This document shows positions 1 through 10,043 of a stretch of DNA of 64,000 nucleotides, piece after piece; positions within the stretch are counted from its first letter, which is position 1, and every line of letters begins with the position of its first letter. Under the pieces are notes generated by a model. The model did no database searches and was not told where the DNA came from. It worked only from the letters and a program-made list of their open reading frames with translations. Source of the DNA: Brevibacterium sp. W7.2. Lineage in GTDB: Bacteria; Actinomycetota; Actinomycetes; Actinomycetales; Brevibacteriaceae. The stretch spans positions 2,914,001 through 2,978,000 of the forward strand of contig NZ_CP073089.1 of assembly GCF_018137945.1 (NCBI RefSeq). Direction: 5' to 3'. Both the position numbers and the translations under genes were made by a program.

Positions 1-8
1 CCGCTCAT
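1..8 (-). CDS. Start of the next fol gene (probably folB, dihydroneopterin aldolase), cut by the window edge
   Basis: Only the first codons are present. On the minus strand an ATG at 8-6 overlaps the TGA stop of folP (7-5) as ATGA, the usual translational coupling in this operon. In actinobacteria folP is normally followed by folB and folK, so folB is the likely identity. That rests on gene order alone, because too little protein is visible to recognise. Confidence 0.35.
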
Positions 9-919
9 GCCCGGCCGGGCTTCCACGGGGAGGTGCCCGGGACCGCGTGGTCGGCGATGGCCGCAGCCACCCGGCAGGCCAGCGCCGAGGCGGCCGGGTC
101 GTGGACGCGCACCGCCCAGGCCCCTGCCTGCGCGGCGAACGCCGAGATCACGGCCGTGGCCTGGTCCTTCGCTGCCTCCTCGGCACGCGTCGGATCCTCC
201 GGCGAGACGAGGGAGGAGATGAAGCGCTTGCGGCTCGCGGCGACGAGGAGGCGCTGGTCGAACGCGGAGAACGCGTCGAGCCCGGCGAGGATCTGCCAGT
301 TGTGGTCGGCGTTCTTCGAGAAGCCCAGGCCCGGATCGACGATGATCGCGTCCGGGTCGATGCCGGCGGCCACGGCCGCGTCGATGCGCTCGCGCAGTTC
401 GGCGACCACCTCGGCGAGGACATCGTCGTAGTGGAACGTCGCATCCGCACGGTCGAGATGACCGCGCCAGTGCATGAGGACGATCGGGACGCCGGTGTCC
501 GCGGCGACGGAGAGCATGCCGGGATCCGACAGGCCCGCCGAGACGTCGTTGATGATGTGCGCCCCGGCGTCGATGGCCGCCGAGGCCACCGCGGCCCGCA
601 TCGTATCGACGCTGATGAGCACGCCGGCAGCGGCGAGTTCACGGACGACGGGCACGACCCGGCGCAGCTCCTCGTCCTCGTCGACGCGGACCGCGCCGGG
701 TCGGGTCGATTCCCCGCCGACGTCGATGATGTCAGCGCCCGCGGTCGTCAGTGCGAGACCGTGGGCGATCGCCTTGGCGTGGTCGAAGTAGCGGCCGCCG
801 TCGGAGAACGAATCGGGCGTGACGTTGAGGACGCCCATGATCTGCGTGCGCGCCGGAGCCCCGAGGGCAGACGGCTGCCCCGCGGCAGGGGTCGGTTCGA
901 CAGCAGGTGTCCCTGTCAT
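5..919 (-). CDS. folP: Dihydropteroate synthase
   Basis: This 304-residue cytoplasmic enzyme joins p-aminobenzoate to dihydropterin pyrophosphate to make dihydropteroate in folate synthesis. It is the sulfonamide target. The pterin-binding signature MGVLNVTPDSFSDGG lies at about residues 28-42, and the second signature, DVGGESTRPGA, at about 66-76. The downstream SRKRF segment fits the substrate loop of the family. A short Pro/Ala-rich leader of about 24 residues precedes the TIM-barrel core. It starts 3 bp after folE and overlaps the next gene by ATGA, so it belongs to the ftsH-folE-folP operon. Confidence 0.97.
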   Translation of the reverse strand: MTGTPAVEPTPAAGQPSALGAPARTQIMGVLNVTPDSFSDGGRYFDHAKAIAHGLALTTAGADIIDVGGESTRPGAVRVDEDEELRRVVPVVRELAAAGVLISVDTMRAAVASAAIDAGAHIINDVSAGLSDPGMLSVAADTGVPIVLMHWRGHLDRADATFHYDDVLAEVVAELRERIDAAVAAGIDPDAIIVDPGLGFSKNADHNWQILAGLDAFSAFDQRLLVAASRKRFISSLVSPEDPTRAEEAAKDQATAVISAFAAQAGAWAVRVHDPAASALACRVAAAIADHAVPGTSPWKPGRA

Positions 920-922
920 CGC

Positions 923-1536
923 TCAGCCTCGGAGGATGAGGCTCATCGCCTCCGCCCGGGACGCCGGTTCGCGCAGCTGACCGCGCACCGCTGAGGTGAT
1001 CGTCGAGGCGCCGGGCTTGCGGACCCCGCGCATCGTCATGCACAGGTGCTCGGCCTCGACGACGACGATCGCGCCCTGGGGCTCGAGGTAGGTCATCAGG
1101 GCGTCGGCGATCTGCGAGGTCAGCCGCTCCTGGACCTGCGGACGGCGGGCGTAGACCTCGACGAGGCGGGCGAGCTTCGACAGGCCGGTGACCTTGCCGT
1201 TCTTCGCCGGGATGTAGCCGACGTGGGCGACGCCGTGGAACGGCACGAGGTGGTGTTCGCACATCGAGTAGAGGTCGATGTCGCGGACGAGGACCATCTC
1301 CTCGTGGCTGATGTCGAAGGTCACGGAGAGGATCTCGGCCGGGTCGTGGTGGAGGCCGGCGAAGAACTCCTCATAGGCGCGGGCCACCCTGGCCGGGGTC
1401 TCGATGAGACCGTCGCGGTCGGGGTCCTCCCCGACGGCGAAGAGGATCTCCCGGACTGCCGCGGCGATGCGCTCATGATCGACCGTGGGCTTGCCCGCGG
1501 TCGTCTCGCCGAGGTCGTCGAACACGTAATCGGTCA

Positions 1537-1537
<1 letters not shown>
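923..1537 (-). CDS. folE: GTP cyclohydrolase I
   Basis: This 204-residue enzyme converts GTP to dihydroneopterin triphosphate, the first step of folate synthesis. The zinc site is visible as [10 protein letters not shown] (Cys93, His96) and the later Cys166 in HLCMTMRG. The central [20 protein letters not shown] helix is typical of the family, as is the length. Its ATG overlaps the ftsH stop by one base (TGATG), and folP follows after 3 bp, so the three genes are almost certainly co-transcribed and coupled. Confidence 0.97.
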
Positions 1538-3702
<2,165 letters not shown>

Positions 3703-3873
3703 AGATCCTCTCAGGATTTCAGTCTGGGCAGCCCGTGCAGGCCGCCGCGGCTGCCTGGGAGCATCCCCCACAGCCTAGTACGTACCAGTGGCATAGCGGG
3801 AATCAGAGAGGTTTTGTTCCCCGGCGGAAGCAAATTCCAGGCAACGCGCGGTGGGCGCTCAGCTCACCGGTGC

Positions 3874-4425
3874 TCAGCTGTAGACGTGCTGTGCCAGCGT
3901 CGCGACGAACGGGACGTTGCGGTACTTCTCCGCGTAGTCGAGTCCGTAGCCGATGACGAACTCGTTGGGGACGTCGAAGCCGACGTACTTGACGTCGATG
4001 TCGACCTTGACGGCCTCGGGTTTGCGCAGCATCGTGCAGATCTCGACGTCGGCGGCTCCGCGCGAGCGCAGGTTCTGCACGAGCCAGGACAGGGTGAGTC
4101 CGGAGTCGATGATGTCCTCGACGATGAGCACGTGGCGGCCGGTGAGGTCGGTGTCGAGGTCCTTGAGGATCCGCACGACGCCGGAGGACTTCGTGCCCGA
4201 GCCGTAGGAGGAGACGGCCATCCAGTCCATCGTCACCGGCGAGTGCAGGGCACGGGCGAGGTCGGCCATGACCATGACCGCGCCCTTGAGGACGCCGACG
4301 AGGAGGATGTCCTTGTCCTTGTAGTCTTCATCGATGGCGGCGGCCAGTTCAACGAGTCGGGCGGCTATCTGTTCTTCCGAGACGAGCACTTCTTCGATGT
4401 CATTGCCGAGATCGTTGATGTCCAC
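3874..4425 (-). CDS. hpt: Hypoxanthine phosphoribosyltransferase
   Basis: This 183-residue purine-salvage enzyme makes IMP or GMP from hypoxanthine or guanine and PRPP. The PRPP-binding motif VEDIIDSGLT is at about 102-111. The GVLKGAVMVMADLAR segment and the flexible-loop region SSYGSGTKSSG are in place, and the length is normal. In many actinobacteria hpt lies between tilS and ftsH. Here ftsH still follows on the same strand after about 170 bp, but tilS is separated by about 3.4 kb of other DNA. Confidence 0.95.
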   Translation of the reverse strand: MDINDLGNDIEEVLVSEEQIAARLVELAAAIDEDYKDKDILLVGVLKGAVMVMADLARALHSPVTMDWMAVSSYGSGTKSSGVVRILKDLDTDLTGRHVLIVEDIIDSGLTLSWLVQNLRSRGAADVEICTMLRKPEAVKVDIDVKYVGFDVPNEFVIGYGLDYAEKYRNVPFVATLAQHVYS

Positions 4426-4502
4426 TGGTGTCGATTCTCCTCGTGTGGGGTGGCTGTGACTCCATTATGGGCGACGGGACGGCCGCGGAGCCACCCGCGC
4501 GG

Positions 4503-5744
4503 TCACTGGGCCAGCTCGTCGTCGACGGTGCCCGGTGCCGCGGAGAGATAACCGGTGATGCCCATGAGCACGGAGACGGCGATCATGAGGATGAGCGGCA
4601 GGGTCCACGCGCCGCTGAGGCCGAGCAGTCCGCCGACGGCGAGCGGGCCGAGGGCGGCGAGCACATAGCCAGAGGACTGGACGAACGCCGAGGTGCGGGC
4701 GGTGACCGAGACGTCACGGGTGCGGCTGGTGATGAGGGCCAGGGCGGCGGGGAACGCGAATCCGCCGTAGGAGAGGAGCACCGCCCAGAGCACCGGCGCC
4801 GAGGCGGGGGCGAGGAGGAGGCCCGTGTAGCCGGCGACGGCGCTGACGGCGAAGGAGACGAGGAAGGCGCGGGGTGCGATCCCGCGCATGATCATCTGCG
4901 GGGCGAGGAAGCCGCCGGGCAGACCGCCGAGGGTGACGATCGTGAGCATCACGCCGGCGGCGACGGGGTCGAGACCGGCATCCCGGTAGATCTGCGGCAG
5001 CCACCCGAATTGGACGTAGGCGTTGACAGACTGGAGGCCGAAGAACAGCGCCATGTACCGCGCCTTCGCGGTCGTGTGGATGTGCCGCCTCGGTGCCGGT
5101 GTCGCGCTGCGATCGGTTCCGGCGGTGCGGAAGACGGGCACGGAGCCGAGACCGCGCAGCACGATCCATGTAGCCAGGGCGGTGAGCGGGACGAGCACCC
5201 AGGCGCCGAGGCCGACCCGCCAGTCGTCGAAGTGCTCGGTCAGGGGCGCGGTGAGGAGGGCGGGGAACATCGCGCCGAGGCCGAGGGAGACGGTGAACGC
5301 GGTCGCGCCGAGGTGGGCCCGGTGCGGGAAGCGGGTCTTGACGAAGACGGGGAGGATGACGTTGCCGAGCGACATCCCGGCCAGGGCGGCGATCGTCAGG
5401 GCGGCGAACGCCACCCATGAGTCGACGAGGACGCGGGCGCCGATGCCGCCGGCGATGAGCACGCAGGCGATCGTCAGCGAGGTGAAGAGTCCGACGCGCC
5501 GCAGGAGCGGGACGGCGAGGAAGCCGCAGACGGCGAAGATGAGACCGGGCAGGGCGGTGAGCAGGCCGGTCTGCCATTCGGCGAGGCCGAAGGCGGTCTG
5601 GACCTCGGCGAGGACGGGGCCGAGTGAGGAGGCCGCGGGACGCAGCGAGGAGGCGATGAGGACGAGGCAGATGAGGGCGAGCACGTCGAGGCCGGGGCCC
5701 ATCCGCGGGCCGGTGGCGTTCGCGGTCCCGGGAGTGGTGCTCAT
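4503..5744 (-). CDS. MFS transporter, CynX/NimT family
   Basis: This 413-residue integral membrane protein has about twelve hydrophobic segments and the major-facilitator half-repeat. The opening LICLVLIASSLRPAASSLGPVL resembles the CynX/NimT group, whose members include a cyanate permease and a 2-nitroimidazole exporter; the substrate here cannot be read. A GAGAGGA ribosome-binding site precedes the ATG. The gene is divergent from the amidohydrolase at 6049, with about 300 bp of repeat-rich DNA between them, so the pair could be co-regulated. It lies where actinobacteria often keep tilS next to hpt, which suggests a lineage-specific insertion. Confidence 0.82.
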   Translation of the reverse strand: MSTTPGTANATGPRMGPGLDVLALICLVLIASSLRPAASSLGPVLAEVQTAFGLAEWQTGLLTALPGLIFAVCGFLAVPLLRRVGLFTSLTIACVLIAGGIGARVLVDSWVAFAALTIAALAGMSLGNVILPVFVKTRFPHRAHLGATAFTVSLGLGAMFPALLTAPLTEHFDDWRVGLGAWVLVPLTALATWIVLRGLGSVPVFRTAGTDRSATPAPRRHIHTTAKARYMALFFGLQSVNAYVQFGWLPQIYRDAGLDPVAAGVMLTIVTLGGLPGGFLAPQMIMRGIAPRAFLVSFAVSAVAGYTGLLLAPASAPVLWAVLLSYGGFAFPAALALITSRTRDVSVTARTSAFVQSSGYVLAALGPLAVGGLLGLSGAWTLPLILMIAVSVLMGITGYLSAAPGTVDDELAQ

Positions 5745-5779
5745 GCGGTCATCCTCTCAGACGGTGCTCCGTCGTTCGT

Positions 5780-5824
5780 CGGTCTCTCACCCCTCGGTCT
5801 CACACCCGGCGGTCTCTCACGCCT
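5780..5824. repeat. Three tandem copies of a 15-bp unit
   Basis: Three adjacent 15-bp units (5780-5794, 5795-5809, 5810-5824) share the pattern CGGTCTCNCACCC plus two variable bases. They lie in the 304-bp divergent gap between the MFS gene and the amidohydrolase. I see no protein in them. They could be slippage products or an array of binding sites. Confidence 0.7.
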
Positions 5825-5899
5825 GGGTCCCGGAAGGGGGTTCACTGGTGGGTGGACGGCTGCACGGGTGGAGCCGGGGTGGGCAGCCGCCCGAACAAT

Positions 5900-5907
5900 G
5901 GTATACC
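5900..5907. promoter_or_regulatory. GGTATACC palindrome, possible regulator site
   Basis: The 8-bp palindrome GGTATACC sits in an AT-richer pocket inside the divergent MFS-amidohydrolase gap. GntR-family operators often have GT-AC cores of this kind, so it could be an operator for the pair. No regulator gene lies beside it and the site is short, so this is a weak call. Confidence 0.25.
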
Positions 5908-5942
5908 GTTTGAGTCGAGGGCTCCGACCGGGCCTGCAGCTC

Positions 5943-6023
5943 ACCGTCTCCCACCCGCAGAGACCTCTCCTACCCGCAGAGTGTTCTCCCCGACCAGCAG
6001 AGCGCTCTCCCCGACCATCGGAG
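5943..6023. repeat. Four degenerate tandem copies of a ~20-bp CTCCCC-rich unit
   Basis: Units of 19-21 bp begin at 5943, 5963, 5982 and 6003. Each has a (T/C)TCTCC(C)NACC core followed by a CAGAG- or GGAG-type end. They lie directly upstream of the amidohydrolase start, in what must be its promoter or leader. The same CTCCCCNACC core recurs at 7330-7440 and inside coding DNA near 13,180. Confidence 0.6.
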
Positions 6024-6048
6024 AGCAGAGAGAAAGCCGAGGCAGCCC

Positions 6049-7320
6049 ATGGCCACCACGTTCACCGATGTCCGCCTCTTCCCGCGCTATCCGGACGAGG
6101 CGGCCGTCGACGTCGTCGTCGCCGACGGTCGGATCGCGGCGATCACGCCTGCCGGCGAGGCCGGCGGCGCGGGAGCCGGGGCCGGCGAAGCGGGCGCCGC
6201 AGCGTCCGACGAGATCGTCGAGGGGCGCGGACGAGTGCTGCTGCCGAGCCTCGGGGATGTCCATGCGCACCTCGATTCGAACCGCCTCGGGCAGACCTTC
6301 CGCCCGCACACCGCCGACGGCACGCTGCACGGCTACATCATGAACGACCGCGCGAACTGGCGCAGCGGCGAACGGTCGGTGCGCGACCAGGCGAGCTTCG
6401 CGATCGCCGCGATCATCGCCTCGGGTGGATCGCGGATCCGCTCGCACGCGCAGATCGACTCCGACACCGGGCTCGAGCGCTTCACCGGGGTCCGCGATGC
6501 CCTCGCCGCTCATGCGGACGTCCTCGATTCGCAGATCGTCGCGTTCCCGCAGGCGGGCATCGTGCGGGAGAAGGGCGTCCGGGATCTTCTCGACGCGGCC
6601 CTGACCGAGGGCGCTGATCTCGTCGGCGGCCTCGACCCCGTCCAGTACGATCGCGACCCGAAGACGCATCTCGACATCGTCTTCGATCTCGCCGAGAAGC
6701 ACGGCAAAGGCGTCGATATCCACCTCCACGAGGGCGGCACGGCCGGTGTCTTCTCGTTCGAGGAGATCGCGCACCGGACGCAGACGCTCGGCCTGCAGGG
6801 GAAGGTGACGATCTCACATGCCTTCGCCCTCAACACGAACCCCGAACCCGTCGTCCGTCGCCTGGCGGAGCTCCTCGCCGAAGCGGGCATCTCCGTGACG
6901 ACCGTGGCCCCGCAGAAGGGCAGCCTGCCGCAGGACATCCTCGGTGAGCAGCGGGTGGCGATCGGCCTCGGCGAGGACGGGCAGCGTGACTACTGGAGTC
7001 CCTACGGTGACGGTGACCTGCTGCGACGAACGTGGCAGCTGGCGTTCACGAACGGCTTCCGCCGCGACGAGGACATCGAGCACTGCCTCGACATCGCCTC
7101 CCGCGGAGGTGCCCAGGTGATGGCCGGGACGCGCCCCGACGGCACCGCGCTCACCGACGATGCGGACCACGGCCTCGGTGTCGGGGCGCCTGCGGACTTC
7201 CTGCTCCTCGACGCCGACACGGTCACCTCGGCGGTCATGGACTGTCCGCTCGAGCGCGACGTCTACAAGGGCGGGAGGCTCGTCGCCTCCGGCGGTGAGC
7301 TCCTCGGCGGCCTCCGCTGA
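6049..7320 (+). CDS. Amidohydrolase, cytosine-deaminase-like
   Basis: This 423-residue protein has the amidohydrolase TIM-barrel layout of the cytosine deaminase/N-isopropylammelide hydrolase group. The metal motif is HAHLD, with SRIRSHAQID, HLHEGG and SHAFAL as later strands and a barrel-end GEDGQRDYWSPYG segment where the family carries its last metal Asp. A C-terminal PADFLLLDAD strand closes the composite beta-sandwich. The N-terminal sandwich holds a Gly/Ala/Glu-rich insertion (GEAGGAGAGAGEAG) that looks like slippage. The natural substrate is probably a cyclic amide or aminated heterocycle, but this is inference. It is divergent from the MFS transporter, a plausible uptake partner. Confidence 0.8.
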   Translation: MATTFTDVRLFPRYPDEAAVDVVVADGRIAAITPAGEAGGAGAGAGEAGAAASDEIVEGRGRVLLPSLGDVHAHLDSNRLGQTFRPHTADGTLHGYIMNDRANWRSGERSVRDQASFAIAAIIASGGSRIRSHAQIDSDTGLERFTGVRDALAAHADVLDSQIVAFPQAGIVREKGVRDLLDAALTEGADLVGGLDPVQYDRDPKTHLDIVFDLAEKHGKGVDIHLHEGGTAGVFSFEEIAHRTQTLGLQGKVTISHAFALNTNPEPVVRRLAELLAEAGISVTTVAPQKGSLPQDILGEQRVAIGLGEDGQRDYWSPYGDGDLLRRTWQLAFTNGFRRDEDIEHCLDIASRGGAQVMAGTRPDGTALTDDADHGLGVGAPADFLLLDADTVTSAVMDCPLERDVYKGGRLVASGGELLGGLR

Positions 7321-7443
7321 CCCCGTCGCTTCCCCACCGGCGGCGCGGCGTTCTCCCCCATCCGCCGCCGCGCGCTCTACTCCCCTGCTGAGCGGCGGCG
7401 TCCGCTGGCGTCGCCGCTCCCCCACCGGCACCTTGAGCGTCAC

Positions 7444-7523
7444 GCACAACCCGTGCACGCGGCGGATTCGCGGCTCCACGGAGAGCGTGCGGAGCTGCGC
7501 GTAGTGCGTGAGGCTCGGGGTTG
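7444..7523. repeat. 80-bp direct repeat, copy 1
   Basis: This copy matches 7627-7706 with about four differences in 80 bp, 183 bp apart. It lies in the 563-bp gap between the convergent amidohydrolase and tilS genes. The gap begins with CTCCCC-rich DNA (about 7325-7430) and ends with further degenerate repeats. I see no gene in it. Confidence 0.85.
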
Positions 7524-7626
7524 TGCGTGCCGCCGCACCGGCGATATCGCGCTCCCCGGAGTGCGAGCACGCCTGAGTTCAGCGTCCCGGTATCCGTCGC
7601 CGCGAATCCCACACACGCAACTCGTT

Positions 7627-7706
7627 GCACAACCTGTGCACGCGGCGGATTCGCGGCTCCACGGAGTGCGTGCGGAGCTGCGCGTAGTGCTCGAGGCTCG
7701 GGGTTG
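7627..7706. repeat. 80-bp direct repeat, copy 2
   Basis: Second copy of the 7444-7523 repeat. It is followed at 7720-7846 by shorter degenerate repeats: two GGTTGCGGGTGGAG boxes and several TGCGTGAAGC(A/T)CGG units. The run looks like a minisatellite rather than coding DNA. Confidence 0.85.
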
Positions 7707-7883
7707 CGTGTGCCGAGCTGCGGGTTGCGGGTGGAGCGCGAGGTCTTTTGTGCTACGCGGGGTTGCGGGTGGAGTGCCTGGTTGTGCGTGAAGCACGGGG
7801 CTATGCGTGAAGCTCGGCGTTGAGTGTGCGTGGGGCTCGGGGGTACCTGCGGACAGCGGCGGTCGACAGCAGAGGTACGGACG

Positions 7884-9014
7884 CTACGAGTCCGGGTGCT
7901 TGGCGGCGAAGCCGAAGCGCACGGTGCCGCGACTGACGACGACCTCCGTATCGCCCGGGAAGGACAGACGGCCCACCCGACCGGCCCCGGCATCCTCCCT
8001 GATGAGCGCCATGAGATCGCGGATCCGGGTCGACCCGAAGGACTGCGCGGGCACTCCGAGTGAGAGCAGCCACCCGCGCAGCACGCGGGAGAGGATCGCA
8101 TCGGGATGATCGCCGAGGCGGTCGAGCGGAATCTCGGACGCTCCCCGGATCTCGGCGAGGACGTCCGCGGCGGCCGCGTCGAGAAAGTCCGCGTCGGCGC
8201 GGCAGAGCTCCGCCGTCCGGGCGAGATTGTCGGTGACCGGCTGGCCGAGCTCGGCCTCGAGCGTGCCGAGCAGACTGCGCACCCGCACCCTGGCGAATGC
8301 GGCATCGGCATTCATCGGGTCGTCCCACACGGCGATCCCCTGCGCCCGGCACGCGGCTTCGGTCGCGGCCCGGTCGATGTCGAGCAGGGGGCGCAGCACA
8401 TGCCCTGACCGCACCGCCATGCCGGCCAGCGACCGAGTGCCCGAACCGCGGAGCAGTCCGAGGAGCACCGTCTCGGCCTGGTCGCTGCGGGTGTGGGCGG
8501 TGAGGATCCAGTCCGCGTCATGGGCTGTCCGAGCGGTCTCGAGCGCGGCATAGCGGGCGTCTCTCGCCGCGGCCTCGATGCCGTCGGCTCCGGGTGTGAC
8601 GGTGACGGCGACGATCCTCGCGGGCACTCCCCACGACTCGGCGGTGCCCGCCACGGTCGCGGCCACCTCGGCGGATTCCGCCTGCAGGCCGTGGTCGACG
8701 GTGACGGCAAGCGCCTCGACCTCGCCGCGTCGATGGAGGAAGGCGCACGCGTGGAGCAGCGCCATCGAATCGGCACCCCCGGAGACCGCGACGATGAGAC
8801 GCGGCACGGCTTCCGCGCGCGGTTGCCCGGAAAGATGCGACTCCCCGGAAGCCAGCGATTCGACAGATCGGCGTGACTCCCCGTCCGCTCGCGACCGCCC
8901 TCGATCCCCCGCATCTGCCAGCGTCGCGCGGACGGCGGCGCGGATCGCGGCACTCGCCGGGTCGAGCGTCGGCCGACGCCCCGGCTCACCCGCGTCGCCA
9001 CTCACTCGAGTCAC
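7884..9014 (-). CDS. tilS: tRNA(Ile)-lysidine synthetase
   Basis: This 376-residue enzyme uses ATP and lysine to convert C34 of tRNA-Ile(CAU) to lysidine, so that the tRNA reads AUA. The PP-loop motif SGGADS is at 78-83, followed by VDHGLQ and the DWILTAHTRSDQAETVLLGLLRG segment. The N-terminal ~70 residues are an unusual Ser/Arg/Glu-rich extension with a repeated GES element. The start is a GTG at 9014; a second GTG lies 9 bp downstream. The zincin and dacB genes lie directly upstream on the same strand, so the three probably form an operon. Confidence 0.94.
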   Translation of the reverse strand: MTRVSGDAGEPGRRPTLDPASAAIRAAVRATLADAGDRGRSRADGESRRSVESLASGESHLSGQPRAEAVPRLIVAVSGGADSMALLHACAFLHRRGEVEALAVTVDHGLQAESAEVAATVAGTAESWGVPARIVAVTVTPGADGIEAAARDARYAALETARTAHDADWILTAHTRSDQAETVLLGLLRGSGTRSLAGMAVRSGHVLRPLLDIDRAATEAACRAQGIAVWDDPMNADAAFARVRVRSLLGTLEAELGQPVTDNLARTAELCRADADFLDAAAADVLAEIRGASEIPLDRLGDHPDAILSRVLRGWLLSLGVPAQSFGSTRIRDLMALIREDAGAGRVGRLSFPGDTEVVVSRGTVRFGFAAKHPDS

Positions 9015-9026
9015 TCTCGCAGCCCC

Positions 9027-10043
9027 TCACCCGTGGACGCGGTCGAGCCACAGCCTCGGCGTCTGGATCTCCGGGGCCGTGGGCAGGTTCTCCGCGCTCG
9101 CGTAGACTGCGCCGAACCCGGACTGGCCGACCGCGGACCGGACCTCGCGGACGAACTTCGCTCCGTCCCGGTACTGCGCGAGCTTGAGGTTCATCCCCAG
9201 CAGATTCGAGAGGAACCCTCCCTGTCCGGCGTCCCGACGCGCCTCGAACCGGCGGCGCAGCTTGCGCACGCTGGGGATGACGCCGATGCCGACCTCGTCC
9301 ATGACGACGTCGGCATGGCCTTCGAGCAGGCTGAGGATCGCCGAGGCGTCGGTGAGCGCCGTCTTCATCCCCTCGTTCGTGATGAGGTCGACCATGCTCG
9401 CCTGACCGCGGATGATGCGTCCGAAGGTGGCGAACACCTCGGCGACGGTCGACCACCCCGGAGTCGAGAGCGGGGTCGAGACGAACTGCGAGAGCAGCCC
9501 CCGCATGTGCTCGCGCAGCCACGGCGCGGTGGCGAACTGGACCTGGTGGGTGGCTTCGTGGAGGGCGACCCACATCCGGAAGTCCCGGGGGTCGACCTTC
9601 ATCGCCTCTTCTGCGATGAGCACCGACGGGGCGATGAACATCAGCCGCCCGGACTCCCGGGCGAAGGGATCGAACTGGCCGAGCACGCGCGTCGAGAGCA
9701 GGGAGAGGACACTCGCCACCTCGACGGCTGCGGCCCGCTGCGAGGCCGGACCGGGGACCCCCGGCAGGGCGGTCACGTCGACCATCCCGTTGAGCGACTC
9801 GGCGTTCGCCTTGATCCAGCCGACCTGGTCGAGAACGAGCACGGATCCTGCTGCCAGGCGGGTGCGGACGTCGTCGGCGTGGTCCGGGGCCAGCAGGAAC
9901 GAATCGACGACGAGGTCCTGCGCAGTCAGCGCATTGTCCTTCATCCCGCCGACGAGCTCCTCGAGTCTGCCCGCCGCCGGCGGTTTCGGAGCGGAGACGA
10001 CCTCGCGGGCCGTGCGGACGGCGAAGTTCTCGTCGATGATCAT
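9027..10043 (-). CDS. Zinc-dependent metalloprotease of the 'coenzyme F420 biosynthesis-associated' (DUF2342-like) type
   Basis: This protein of about 338 residues has the zincin motif HEATH at 162-166 and a later LEGHADVVMDEVG segment that can supply the third ligand. The family is widespread in actinobacteria beside tilS and dacB; its substrate is not established. I chose the ATG at 10043 because it overlaps the dacB stop as ATGA. A TTG and a GTG lie a few codons upstream. No signal peptide is seen, so it is probably cytoplasmic. Confidence 0.85.
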   Translation of the reverse strand: MIIDENFAVRTAREVVSAPKPPAAGRLEELVGGMKDNALTAQDLVVDSFLLAPDHADDVRTRLAAGSVLVLDQVGWIKANAESLNGMVDVTALPGVPGPASQRAAAVEVASVLSLLSTRVLGQFDPFARESGRLMFIAPSVLIAEEAMKVDPRDFRMWVALHEATHQVQFATAPWLREHMRGLLSQFVSTPLSTPGWSTVAEVFATFGRIIRGQASMVDLITNEGMKTALTDASAILSLLEGHADVVMDEVGIGVIPSVRKLRRRFEARRDAGQGGFLSNLLGMNLKLAQYRDGAKFVREVRSAVGQSGFGAVYASAENLPTAPEIQTPRLWLDRVHG

